A stretch of DNA of 64,000 nucleotides from Cryptomeria japonica. Its lineage: Eukaryota > Streptophyta > Pinopsida > Cupressales > Cupressaceae. Below the pieces are notes generated by a model. The model had not been told where the DNA came from, made no database searches, and worked only from the letters and a program-made list of their open reading frames with translations. The stretch covers positions 186,621,994 to 186,685,993 of the forward strand of contig NC_081415.1 of NCBI RefSeq assembly GCF_030272615.1, read 5' to 3'. The translations under genes were made by a program, and so were the position numbers. Positions 1-12,599 of this stretch are shown in pieces (position 1 is the stretch's first letter; each line of letters opens with the position of its first letter).

Positions 1-420
1 TTTCATTTGTGTCTTCCAAAAGAAATAATTTGTACCATAAAACTTTGGTACTTTGTAACTATCCTCCTACACTATCCCAGAGATTCCTCAAGCAGTCAAG
101 CTTTACTTAGAGGAACCTCACTTTAATACCAATGTTTAACACACCACAAGACTAAGAGTGGGGGTAAACTAGTCTTATCCAAATCCTTTTAAACTTATTT
201 AGTCATAAAAACTTATTAATTATTATTAACCAACTAAAAATCAATGAAAGATGAAACAATAAACAATAAACATATGAACACCAAAATTTTATGTGGAAAA
301 CCTCATGTGGGAAAAAACATAGTGAGAATCACACTCACAATATAAATGATTGAATACAATGTTTTAGGAACAAAGTGATCAATTCTCAAAAATGTTATTT
401 TAAAAGTTGTGTATTTTGTT
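1..420 (-). mobile_element. Decayed Ty1/copia LTR-PBS junction at the window edge
   Basis: A minus-strand copia remnant enters from the left edge. The stretch ending near 131 (acctcactttaatacca) resembles the complement of an initiator-Met tRNA primer-binding site. It aligns by eye with the region next to the 5' LTR of E1 at 13741-13785, which shares the cctcaagc start. The LTR would begin at 133 (tgtttaac). Around 285-340 there is a motif with two GTGG-like blocks flanking AACC, matching the tggaaacc/ggtgggaaacc block found in all copia LTRs of this window. The far LTR end was not found. gag and pol would lie outside the window. Confidence 0.4.
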
Positions 421-3237
421 AATCAATTTGTTTGGTGGTCGACTATATACTTGCATCCTTACTTATTTTTCTCTTGTAATTAACTAATTAGGAGATATAT
501 TAGAAATAATATTTTGTATTGAATGCACTACTTCAAAGGCTAAAATTGATGAAGAAATGACCGTTTATTTAGACTCCATTGTTATATTACTGTCCTACCT
601 TTTTGGATTTTGTTTCAAATCTCTTGGACTATTGTTTCATGAGGTGGAACCCTCAAACACATTTCTCAGTGACATAGAACTCCTGATTGCATTTCTAATG
701 TTTTCAGCTAGGCGATGCAATTATTTTCTTAAATTGACTTAATTGGTTGCGTATGAAACTCTCATTTTCACCAATGATGAATTAAAGCATTACAATTAAT
801 ACATCGAGTTCTCTCTAGTTTCTTTAGCAACCATTATCCATCTAGGTGAGTAACTCTATAATTTGAAATTCAAATAAGGATATGACTATATATCCACCTG
901 TTCTTGGGTAGAAACTATTTATTTAGTTAGTCATCAGTTTGTAGAGTCTTGTCAATTCCTTCTGTAATTTCCAAACCTTGTTTTAGTCCCTTCTAGGAGC
1001 CAATTTGAATGCAAGCTAGAAGTTGATCTAAATATTGGTGTTAAAAGATCCCACCAGAGGAAAACCAAGGTCCGCTCAACCAAAGGGAGGTGATCTTGTG
1101 TTATTTCTTATTGTATATGTCCATTCTCTATTTATTATTTAGTTATCTTTCTTTCAGCAAGCTTCATATTTAGTATTAGAAATAAAAAAATCATTTCTAG
1201 TCAATAGCTATCATTTACAATTTATTTCTAGTTCAATAGTGTTTAAAGTTAATTGATTCTTTCACAAATGTTTATAATTAATATTTCATCAAGCTAGTTT
1301 AGATTCTCAAAATAGTTTAATTGATAATTTCATGTTACTTTATGATTTTAACAATAAATGACAATGGTGAGGGAAGCAGAGATTAGATAGAATCTTTATT
1401 GAATTGATTCATGGGATTTAGTTTTGTACATTGAATGTTCTTTAGAGTGGTATTTTAATTATTGCAAGCATAACATAGGTTTCATTTTCAACAAAGTAGA
1501 ATAGAATTTGAAATTTATGTGTTGTAGATTAAAATTAATCTTAGTCATAGTTGTAGGATTCCATGATTCGATCTCGATCAAGTTACGCCTGGATTGAACT
1601 AAAATCACCAAAGTCTCTTTTAGGATCAATTAAGCATTCTATTTTTAATTTATGTTAGTATTGAATAGCACTGTTAGCTTAGGACTTAGCTTTCAGTAGT
1701 AGTTTCCAAGATTAAGCATTCTAGTTTTAATCTATGTTAGTATTGAATAACACTGTTAGCTTAGGACTTAGCTTTCAGTAATAGTTTCCAAGAGCTCTTG
1801 ACAGAGCATGATTGAAGTGTGAGTCACTATTTTTAGTGAAAAACCCCCCAAATTGGAAATATCCTTATCACATTCAACTTTAAGAAACACCCAGTTCAAT
1901 AATTGAAAGATCAAATGATGTGAGTTGTGACATCAACTACCTTGCCCATCACAAGACAAGGGAAGCTCACTAATCCTTATTTGGACTTGTAGGATAGGGA
2001 ATGAAACCTTAGGGAAAGATACATTGGACTTGCATTACTGAGGTACATGATCCTAAGGCAAGATATAGATCTACCAAGCTACCAAAAGGACTCAATACCT
2101 TACGTCAAGCACTGAGAAAAGATGAATTGAATTTGAGTAGGATTTCCTTATCATAAATACATCACAAGTTGATATTCACACTTCTTTCTTGAACACATGT
2201 TCTTCTACATCATCCTCAACCAACCCACACCTCAATTCAAACATCTACACATCTATATAGATCAACTTATTCACCAACACACTCAATTAGGTCGACCATA
2301 GACAAACATGAATTACACAAATTCAGCCACCATGAAGTATTTCACTAAATGTGGTCCACTCTAGTAGATAAAGGGGACTACAATACATCACAACATGTCT
2401 TCCTAAGTTTATTATAAAAAAATTCACACACCAACACCTCCTCCAAAGTCAACATCAAATATAACATGTAGATAAATAATAAAGCACATTAACCAATCAG
2501 ACCAAAAACACTTTCTAATGCAAATAGCTTAATATGTATCTTCACATGCCATGGTAAGACTCATATCAACACTTTAACTCAACCTCCAATCCATATCTAG
2601 ACCAAAAGAGTATGATCCAAATAAGATAAACCAACTAAGTTAGCTAGAGATCAATACAATAGATAATGCCAAACAACAATACATCATAACTTCAGTTGCA
2701 GAGAAAAACAACACTTGAATTTTGAAATATAACACTACATGAGAAATATGAACATGTCGTCCAAGACAAAAAAAATTGAACTAAAACTGTAGAACAATGT
2801 AGAGCATTCTATGGACTAGTCTTGACAAACAACCTCACTATCAACAAACTACCACAAGCAACTTCAAAATTTGAAAAACTAAGGACCTAAAAATATAATA
2901 GTGCAACATCCATAGAATATAGTCATTAAATCCAAAAATTCAAGCCACCATCTTCAAAAGTGGAGGAATTTAGAGCATTCTCCCGTAAGGACTAAAAATA
3001 TTTTGTCTTGCATATTTTAACTTCCTTTATTGTCACCTTTCAAAAACACCACATACTCACTCAATATCACCACTAGACATCATAACAACATCTGAACACT
3101 CATGCACATACCATACATACCAACAAATAATTAGATCAACATTAATGACCACAACTGAGCAACTACAAGTTCTTCTTTACCTTTGTCATTAATACACACA
3201 AGTGTGACATCAATGACAACACCATGCAAACTGCAAC
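421..3237. other. AT-rich DNA without a recognisable gene
   Basis: No ORF of more than about 60 codons here looks like a protein, and no LTR pair or tRNA was recognised. The only clear structure is the 82-bp tandem duplication listed separately. From about 2150 to 3240 the plus strand is rich in A and C with many CAC/CAA triplets, which may be untranslated sequence of an old retroelement. Confidence 0.5.
1629..1792. repeat. 82-bp tandem duplication
   Basis: Two adjacent copies of 82 bp, 1629-1710 and 1711-1792, both begin attaagcattcta and end gtttccaag. They differ at only a few positions. No coding frame is associated. Confidence 0.85.
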
Positions 3238-4479
3238 TGTAGATGCCTATAATAATCCTTTAATTAAATAAATAAATATTATTTATTTAAGTATTTTTTT
3301 CTAATATATTGGAGGCCCCTATTTATCGTCTCTCATAAAGACAAGATTGAAAAGAACCCCTTAAAGTGTTGCACTTTTGATTTGAAGAAGATTCCAAATC
3401 TGGGATTGAGTTTGCTACCATTGGACATTGACCTTAGGATTAGCCTATGCTTTTGGCATGTCTTCTTTTGTGACAAGACCGGTGGAAATTTGGACTTTGA
3501 GGATCATGGGCCATACCCTTGTTATCATTAATCACACAACAACCATTATGCCTTCTTTTTTCATTTTTTTTCTTGCCACAATGATCATGAAACAATTATA
3601 TTTGGTCACATTTGATATCCGAAAACAAATTTAGAAATGGACACACATTAGGCATAAAAAATTCACTAGAAATTTTTTTTTGAAACATCTCCTCACATTT
3701 GTGGAACTTTCAATCACATCTTTGAGACATCTTGTCATGTCTATGGCACATCCTGTTGTATTTTTTATATCTATTTTCATGTTTGTTTTGTGCAAAAATA
3801 CGTATTTGGACATTATTATTGTGTATTTAGATATTAAAAACACATTTGTGGCATATATGATCAATGTCCTTGGTATCTTTTCATGTATTTGATTAAAGAT
3901 ATTGAAAGAGCTTCCCAACTGAATCCCTAGGATTCCTAGTTAATCAATCATCAGGTCACCATTGTTGCCTTTCCATTTTAGTTCTTTCAAACCCTCATTC
4001 ATCCAAAACACCAATCTTGCCAATATTAAAAGTTGTCTTCTTGTCCTCACTATCTTGCATCAAACTTTGATATCACTAAGTGGTCTCTTGATTAGATCTA
4101 TCATGTTCAACTAGGACAGCATTATAGGCTCTTGAGTTAGGATACCTTCCCTTGGAATTTTTCATCTGCCAAGAAGTCATTTCTTGCTTGAGTTATTGAT
4201 TCATGGATATCTATCATAATCCTAATCCTATCATCATTTGGAATCTCATTTTAGGACCTTTGCAAGGCAAACTCCCAACTTTTAGTCATTGTCATATCTT
4301 TGCCCCATCATTATCCCTTGGTCATATTTCCATTTACCCAAGTCAAACTTGTCCCTTATATGGTTGGAACTAGATCCCACATACTCAAAAGAGAAGCATA
4401 GGGAGCTTAAAGATCTCAAGACATGGATACTTAAACTTATGATGAATAAGAGTTTTACAATACAAAGAATTTCAAAAAC
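3238..4479 (+). other. Possible 5' LTR/leader of the E0 relic
   Basis: At 3238 the plus strand reads tgtagatgcctataataa followed by an AT-rich ttaattaaataaat block. This resembles the 5' ends of the E2 LTR (tgtagacacc on the minus strand) and the E3 LTR (tgtagtcac). It also lies upstream of E0 gag on the right strand. No matching 3' LTR, PBS or TSD was found, so this is a suggestion only. The short ORFs at 3428-3918 and 4282-4516 overlap on both strands and look fortuitous. Confidence 0.25.
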
Positions 4480-6780
4480 CATAGTAGTGAGAAAGACTCA
4501 GATGATGAGTCTTTAACCTTAGTAGAGCTTCAATATTATTGTCCAACTCAAAATTCAAAGTTTCTCGAGACAATTTTATGCAAGGATCCACAATATTATT
4601 TCTTAATGCTTGCTCAAGATGGTGTCAATTTACCTCCTGATTTTGATGTGTCTCAACTATTGGAGGTCAAAAAAGATGGTGTCAATGCTAGTGGAAATAG
4701 ACATAGAGATATCCAAGTGTCCGAGTCACCTTCATCCCTTTTACAAAAACTAGACGTTCATATCCAAATGTGTACTTGGAAAAACCATAAGCAATATCAT
4801 ACCAACGACCTTCATATTCAAATAACTACCAATACACATATTAATGGCCAACACTTTAAGATCAATATCAGGATACAAATCAAGGTCATACTCATGGTCA
4901 TACTTACACTAAACAACCTCGTGTTTCATTTGGGGAGCACCACCATGGTCATATCCAAGGTCAACGTCAAGATACCAACCAAGGTCATGGTCATGGTCCC
5001 ACTAGATAGCCTCATATTTTTATTTAATGATCACAACCAAGGTAATGTTTTTAATACCCATCATACTCATGTTCATGATGCTCAAACTCATTCAAGGTTG
5101 TATAATCAATACTAAGGTCATATCCTAAGTGGTCAATATGACAATTACATTCCTCCTCCACCACCTGCAAAAGACCCATATAGTTGCATTCCTCCACCCA
5201 GGACCCAATATCCTAGTTATGTACCTCCTCTCAGTAGTCATTACAACACCTTCATTCCCCCTCCTCCTCCACCTGGTGGCTCAAGCATAGGGATAAATCA
5301 AAGGAACACAACACCTCCTAATGATGATTTAAAACAAGTGAAGGAATTACAACAACAAATGACTAGTATGCATACTTTCTTTAAGAACTACATGCTTTAG
5401 GACATTTTTCCTTATCCTTTTGATATAGATATACCCATACCACCCTTTCCCCCTAATTTGATGTGCCTAAATTTGATAGGTACAAGGGAAAGAGTGATCC
5501 TAAGAACCATACTAGAGAGTTCTTGAGTTCTTGTATATAATTTTCTCATGAGGATTCCTACCTAATGCATCTTTTCCCTCATAGTCTAGAGGGGCAAGCT
5601 ATGGAGTGGTTTTCATGATCACCTCTTGGGATTAGTTCATGAGGTGACTTGGCCAATAATTCATTCAAAACTTCTCCTACAACACTTAATAGGATGTCTC
5701 AGTGACAACTTTATATACCACCAAACAACATAAGGAGGAATATTTTTCATCATTTTAACAAAGATGGCAAAGTTTGGCTAGTTGATGCTCATGTCATGTT
5801 CCAAAAATAAATTGGTTGAGGTGTTCACATTAAACCCAAATTAGGAAATTGGGTATGAACTTTGCAAATTATGCTTGACCACATTTCAAGAAGTTGTTGA
5901 TAAATGCTTGTCTATTGTAAAGGTCCTTCTCGAACAATTTCTCATCAATATTTTTAAAGATGACAAAGATGATTCTAATACAAAGGAAAAGCCTCACTTT
6001 TAGAATAAGAATGAGAATACAATAAATGATGGGGTTATGGATGCAAGCATGACAAAATCTCTAGTAAGTTTTCCTAAAACTAATTCATCAAGAAATTAAG
6101 TAAATACCCAAAGGGAAATAAGGCCTATGACACAAAGGAAATACACACCTTTGGGAGAACCAATTGAGTCATAATTGTAAAATTTGGTTGCTAATAAGCA
6201 TATCACTTTACCAAAAAATGATGTTTTGAGCCAAGGGTTAAGCCATCATGGTGGAATGACAATAAATTTTGTGAGTACCATATAATAAAAATGCACAATA
6301 CTAGCAATTGTCATAAGCTTAAGAATCTCATTCAAGACCTTATTGAAAGTGGTGTGGTAGAAGTTGAGGGTCATCCATCAAATGAAGAACATGTGTTGTT
6401 TAAGGATCCTTTCCCTAAATATGATAAATGAAAGTATTCCAATACTATTTCTAATGTGAATACCAATTATGCCAATGTCTCTTACAAGTATAAAATTTAC
6501 CATTTTCTGAGATGGACCATCATGTTTCTACTATAACTATCAAAGATGAAACCCATGAATGTAATGTAACAACTCATTAGAATAAAGTTACCCTACAAGG
6601 TACAGTGTCAAAAACTACTTCATATTCTAATCAGTATGACCTTATTGAGAATCTTTCAAAGACACTAGCACATATATCCATTTTTGAGCTTTTACATATA
6701 TCCCCTTCACATAAGGCTATCCTACATAAAACATTGCAAGAAACTTATGTACCTATCAACCTAAATGTGGATAAATTTTA
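4480..6780 (+). pseudogene. E0 Ty3/gypsy gag relic (Tat-like)
   Basis: This is the capsid/nucleocapsid gene of an old gypsy element, with many stops and frame changes. An open part at 4606-5115 is followed in the same frame by Pro-rich runs (IPPPPP-like) at about 5145-5280. A segment at about 5400-5460 (FPYPFDIDIPIPPFPP) is the counterpart of the PFDKNPHMPPFP segment in the E5 gag at about 36880. Decayed gag follows to about 6480, including reading-frame traces of the capsid region. The element stopped coding long ago, and its 3' half lies 42 kb away at 50.5-52.2 kb. The lineage is inferred only from similarity to E5. Confidence 0.6.
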
Positions 6781-6784
6781 AGCC

Positions 6785-8167
6785 ATGTCAAGACACTTAT
6801 ATTCACCCCATCACCTTACCTTTACTAAACAAGATGATTCATATCCCCAACAACTTCACAATTCACCCCTCCTTATTGAATTTTTTGTCCATAAACATCG
6901 AATGAAGAGAGTACTTATAGATGGAGGAGCAAGTCTGAACATTTGTACCTTGAAAGTAATTCTAGAATTGGGATTCTCTAAAGAGGCTATAGATTGAAAA
7001 AAAAAGATAATCAAATCTTATGATGATGAAGAGAACTCATCCAAAGCAATAGTCACCTTACCAATCATAATTGGGATAGTCTAGTAAAAAATATGGTTTA
7101 CCAAGATTTAGAGCTTGATCAAGCACCTATAACATACTCTTGGTTCATCCTTCGATCCATGCTATGCAATTAATTCATTCCACACAATGACATAGAAATT
7201 ATCATTAGCGCTGATCCAAATCCATATCTCTATTGCAAAAACATTTTTCATAAGTTCAAAGCTATGATTCCTATAAATCAAGAAGCTAGTCCGTCTTCAT
7301 CTTATATTGATCCTACAACAATAAAAGCTTCTACTGCCAAGAAACCTAATATCAAGGCTAAAGTCACATATAAAGGAATGGGATAATATATCTTACAACA
7401 ATAGATGTATCTAAAACAAATTATGGACTCCACTAAGACTTATGGAAGACTACAATCATCAAAACCTAGACAATAGTTACTATTAAATGGGATCCCACAA
7501 CCTTTACTATATGAACATAAATGAAAGATGAAGAACTTTTTTAAATCTTATTTAAGGATTCCAAAGGAACAACCAAATCAAGAGAATATTAAGATACCTA
7601 CTGAAAATTCTAGAAATAGCTTCAAATTCCTACAAAAAATGAGATATGATGGTAAAGGTCTTCTTGGCTTGCCAAAACAAGGAATTGTGGAACATATCCA
7701 AACTGAATTAGTACCCAAGAAACTAAGGGCCAAATGAATAGGATAGAACCTTTCCTCCAATTCCACTAATGATATTGTACTTGAAGTACATCGTCTATCA
7801 ACAAATTCCAATGAATGGGAATGGGGCTCAGATATGTCATCTAGTGCCTATGATCTTGAGTAAACGTTCAAAGAGTTGGTCAATCCTATTTTTGAAGAAA
7901 AGTTTAGATTTGGACAAACATTAGTCATGCCAAGAACAAATCAAAATGATTCAACACCCCAAGATAAGCATGCTAGTGACAAGGCATGGATAATTTTTTT
8001 AGGATCTTAAACCCTCTAGGTCTCAAAGTTCAAGGTCTAAACCAAGAAAGGTGATAACTCCTGATACTAAGCATCCTTCTAGGAGTTTTGGTTAAACTAC
8101 CTCCACAATTAAAATTGATGAGGAGAGTACCAACGATGACCTTGATTACATTATTGACATATATGAA
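6785..8167 (+). pseudogene. E0 protease and G-patch-like segment relic
   Basis: The stretch at 6890-6990 encodes RVLIDGGASLNIC, the counterpart of RVLIDGGAGLNIC in E5 (35268-34537, minus). This is the aspartic-protease active-site loop, with Asp-Gly-Gly where many retroelements have Asp-Thr/Ser-Gly. About 550 bp later, 7528-7737 encodes a G-patch-like segment (GKGLLGLPKQGI) in the same order as in E5. The reading then decays and ends at the E1 insertion, whose TSD gactt is 8168-8172. Continuation is at 50484. Confidence 0.6.
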
Positions 8168-8172
8168 GACTT

Positions 8173-9247
8173 TGTTAGGAACCTGAAGGACAACTGAGAG
8201 GGGTGGGTGAATCAGTTGTCAATGAATTTCAACCCAATTATAAATTACTTCAACTTAATACTTAGTACCGGTAAACCAATCTTAATGCTAGTTAAACATA
8301 TTAAACAGTGAATATCAATACCGGTGAAACTTAATGCATGAAACAAAAAGAGAAACATCCACAACACATAACACATAGATTTTTGACATGGAAACCTTGT
8401 AAGGGGAGAAACCACGGTGGGAAACCTTACCCACAATCAGATGATACTACTACAGATAGTATGTGTATACAAATGGGGTCTGCACATGTAGAAAGGCCAA
8501 CTGCCTAGAGCACACTTCTCAAATGAGAGTCACAATGACTACAGTAGGATGGTTAAATCCTAGAATGATGAACTGCTTCAAAGTGCATCTGCAATGCTGG
8601 ATTCCCGGTTTAAGATCTGATAAACAACTTCAAACCTTCCTTGAACCTTCTAATGATGTCTGCTTGTTTTCTCTATGATATGCTCATATGATCTTCAATA
8701 TTCACTCATACCAGATTACAATACTATACAATTATATTACTTACATCTCACAAATGAGATCTTACATTTATACAAAACTTAAGACCAAATACTAAGGTCG
8801 GATCACTAAGAATATTACTTTCAAATCAATTACAAAATAAGTCTTGATACAATACAAGATGTTAGCTTCAATACAATAACCAATAATAAATCATCTCCAT
8901 AACGTGTTGTACAGATTTGGAATAGATAATGTGTACCAATCCATAACCTAGACCTATCTGCCAATAACAACAAATATATCAACCTGATTAGACCAATAAC
9001 CAAAACACCAAAACCAAGTATCCAAACCATGTCTTCAACATAATCAAGTGATCTCCACATGATAACAATTAATCATCAATGTCAATGAACCATATAACTT
9101 GCTGGTGAGCATATACCAGTGACTGTGCATAAGTCACTGACCTTACTAGTGAACACAATGTGTTGGTTCAACATAACCATAGATCTTCAGAAGGATAAGT
9201 GTTGACACTAATGACAAAACTAATGCAACACATCCATAATACCAATA
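8173..9247 (-). repeat. E1 3' LTR
   Basis: This 1075-bp LTR pairs with 13788-14271 plus 49881-50478. It carries the copia LTR block of paired tggaaacc and ggtgggaaacc near 8390-8430. The short ORFs inside it (8245-8436, 8463-8678, 8830-9060) are fortuitous. Confidence 0.92.
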
Positions 9248-9262
9248 ATCTCCCCCTTTGGC
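9248..9262 (-). other. E1 polypurine tract
   Basis: The minus strand reads gccaaagggggagat directly against the 3' LTR. This is the plus-strand priming site of copia elements. E4 has nearly the same sequence (gccaaagggagagat) before its 3' LTR, so the two are related copia elements. Confidence 0.85.
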
Positions 9263-9571
9263 ATTGATGGCAACACTAGATGGAAAAACATCTGAGTGCC
9301 AAACCAAAAATGCCAAAAACCAAAAACCAACAATATCCCAAGATAGAGATCAATACCCGAAATCAAAATGTAGAGAGTATATATCTCTCCCCTAGGAAAG
9401 TGTTTTTTCCATAGATATCTCTCCCCCTTTAACATCAAATTCCAAAGCAATTAAGAAAATATACTAGAACATACAACCAACTACTCCCTCTGAGAAGTAG
9501 CTCTCCTCCATCAAAGCCGGAAAAAGGTTTCTCTGTTAGTTTCTATCGGTTTGATGCCAATCTTTAATCAT

Positions 9572-11199
9572 CTAAGTCTCTGTCGGTGAGGGTATTACCC
9601 CAAGCTTCTCTCTGAGATATTCAAAGGTTTCCTTAGGCAAAGGCTTTGTAAAGATATCTGCAATCTGCTCTTTAGTATTCACATAAACCAATTTCAATTC
9701 ATTTGCTTCAACATTGTCTTTTAGAAAATTATACTTAATAGAAACATGTTTATTCTTAGAGTGAAATACTGGATTATTTGATATATCAATTATCGGTGAA
9801 TTGTCACAATACATGATTATTGGTTCTTTACATTTTACCTTTATGTCTTTCAACATTTGCTTAATCCATAATACCTAATACCTGAGTACAATTAGTTGCT
9901 ACTGCAACATATTCTGATTCTGTTGTTCATAATGATGTACAACTCTTCTTTTTGCTTATCCATGAGATCAATTAGCTACCAAGAAAGAATGCACCGCTAG
10001 TGGTACTCTTTCTGTCATCAACATCTCCTGCCCAATCTGCATCAGTGTATGCACATAAATCAAAATTTTCATCTTTAGGATACCATAAACCAAGATTTGT
10101 TGTGCCTTGTAGGTACCGAAAAATCCTTTTTACTACTGATTCATGATTTTCTTTAGGATTACTCTGAAATCTTGAAACAATACATATTGCATTAATTATA
10201 TCAAGTCTTGTTTGTGTCAAATACAGTAAACCTCCAATCGTAGATTTGTATCTTGTCAAATTAATAGGAGCTGAATCATCCTTTAATGATAATTTATCAG
10301 TTGTAGTCATAGGTTTACTTACCAGTTTAGAGTTTTCCATACCAAATTTCTTCAGTAGTTCCTTAAAGTTTTTTGTTTGACATATGAATATACCTTTATC
10401 AGTTTGTGAAATCTGCAATCCTCAGAAGAATTTTATCTCACCAATCATAGACATTTCAAATTCTTCCTGAATCTTGTTAGCAAAGTCCTTACACAATCCA
10501 TATTTACCTCCAAAAATGATATCATCAACAAAAACTTCAATAACCAAGATGTCATCATTAATCACTTTGTAATATAAGTTGTTGTCAGAATTACCTTTAG
10601 TGTAACCAAACTTCAAAATATATTTGTCCAATCTAGCATACCAAGCTCTAGGAGCTTGCTTAAATCCATAGAAAGCTTTCCTTAATGTGTAAACCATATC
10701 TTTATCATTTTTCAATGAAAATCCATCAAGCTGTTCAATGTTAACTTCCTCTTCAAGATCACCATTCAAAAATGCATGATTTACATCCATCTGATAAACT
10801 TTGTAGTTCTTACGAGCTGCAAATGCAAGAAATAATCTGACTGCCTCAATTCTAGCTACCGGTGCAAAGGTTTCATTATAATCAATTCCCTCTTTTTGTG
10901 AATATCCTTTACAAACTAATCTTTCTTTGTTCCTGATTACCTTACCATCTTCATTAATTTTATTTCTAAATACCCATTTAGTTCCAATTACATTTTTGTC
11001 TTTAGGCTGGGGAACTATTGTCCATGTATTGTTCTTTTCAATTTGTTCTAATTCATCTTCCATTGCTTTTATCCAATGTTTATCTTGACATGCTTCAATA
11101 ACAGATGCTGGTTTAACTTGAGAAATTAAGCATACCTCTTCATTTGATAGTCTTCCTCTTGTCATAACACCTTGATACTTATTCCCAATTATCTAATTT
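9572..11199 (-). pseudogene. E1 copia reverse transcriptase and RNase H
   Basis: Read right to left. The RT domain starts near 11090 (WIKAMEDELEQIEKNNTW) and continues with DVNHAFLNGDLEEEV (first catalytic Asp, about 10790) and FVDDIIFGG (the VDD active site, about 10510). RNase H begins near 10060 (YTDADWAGD) with KSTTSG just before a stop at 9972. Its tail, including ESEYVA and ADIFTKPLP, is in a different frame, so a one-base indel lies near 9875. Stops also occur at 10421, near 9930 and near 11200. Termination is at 9572, about 310 bp before the PPT. The enzyme copied element RNA into DNA, and this copy is inactive. Confidence 0.93.
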
Positions 11200-12599
11200 T
11201 CTGAGTGATTCAGTCTTACATATCTGGGTTTATTCAGATGATGTTGTTCTTCAGTCATTGTGGAATTCTCTGATGATGCCAGTGTGACTAGATCCACATT
11301 TTGTGCTGGTGCAATCTATATTGGTTCATTTATGATCATCTCAACTACTGGTTCAGAATCTACAGACCTTGAATTTCCTCTAAAGAGTTCAATTATCTTC
11401 ACATTAGCACTTTCAATGATCTTCTGCAATCTTTTATTAAAACATCTATATTCTCTGCTCTTAGATGAATAACCATGAAATATTCCTTCATCACTTCTAG
11501 GATCAAATTTACCAACATACTCATCTCTCCTAATATAACATTTTCTTCCAAATATTTTGAAGTACTTAAGAGTGGGAGTATTACCAAACCATAGTTAATA
11601 AGGAATCTTACTAGTTTCACCTTTGATGTAAACTCTGTTGAAAGTGTAAACCATTGTATTTACTACTTCTCTCCAGTACATGTGAGGTAGATTAGCTTCT
11701 AATATCATGCTTCTAGCTACTTCCAGAATTGTTCTGTTCTTCCTTTCCACAATTCCATTTTATTGAGGTGTCCGGGGTGCTGATAGTTGTCTTTTGATTC
11801 TATTCAATTCATAGAATGTATTAAATTCCTTAGATGTAAATTCACCTCCTTGATTAGATCTCAAACATTTGATTTTCTTATCAGTTTCATTCTCTACCAT
11901 TTCCTTGAATAACTTGAATTTTCCAAAAGCTTCTGATTTCTCCTTGAGAAAAGTAACCCAACACATTATAGAATAATCATCAATAATTAGCATAAAATAT
12001 CTATCTCCTTGTATACTTCTTGTTCTTGCTAGACCACACAAGTCAATATGAATTAAATCAAGAACATTATTGGATTTCTCATAGATACTCTTAAAAGTTG
12101 TTCTAACTTGCTTTCCCATTTGACATTCCTTACATACCGGATTATGAGGTTTCACAATCTTAGGTAAATCCCTTAATACCTTAGTTGAACTAATCTTTAC
12201 AATGCAATCAAAATTTACATGACAGAGTTTCTTATGCCATAACCAACTTTCATCAATATGTGCAATCAAGCATGTCTTATCATTGTTATTCAAATGAAAG
12301 ATATTACCTTTAGTCTGATTATTGGTTGCAATCTCCAATCTAGTTCTATTTTTGATTTTGCATTTTCCATTCTTGAATTGTAAATGAAATCCCTTTTCAA
12401 CTAATTGACCAACACTCAAAAGATTATGCTTCAATCCTTCAACATAATAAACATTACCAGTATTGTGCTTACCATCCAAGGATATAGTGCCTTTTCCTTT
12501 GATCAAACAAGCATTATCATCACCAAATCTTACTAGACCTCCATTGTATTCCTAAAAAGATAATAATTTACTTTTATCACCAGTCATATGATGTGAACA
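11200..12599 (-). pseudogene. E1 copia protease and integrase
   Basis: The frame is the same as gag. Protease: the usual DSG triad is spoiled, because WIID is followed by Asn and a stop at about 12600. CSHHMTGD and KGKGTISL downstream still mark the domain. Integrase: the zinc-binding His-His-Cys-Cys set is present (WHKKLCH at about 12235, CKECQMGK at about 12130). The first catalytic Asp is in HIDLCG. The second is replaced by Asn in CLRSNQGGEF (about 11870), where the family has Asp. NGIVERKNR, carrying the catalytic Glu, follows a stop at 11760. Further stops lie near 11600, 11325 and 11190. Integrase inserted the element DNA into the chromosome. Confidence 0.9.

Noticed and set aside
1629-1792. 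Possible CRISPR-like or satellite array
   Set aside because: Only two copies, adjacent, with no spacers, in a plant genome.
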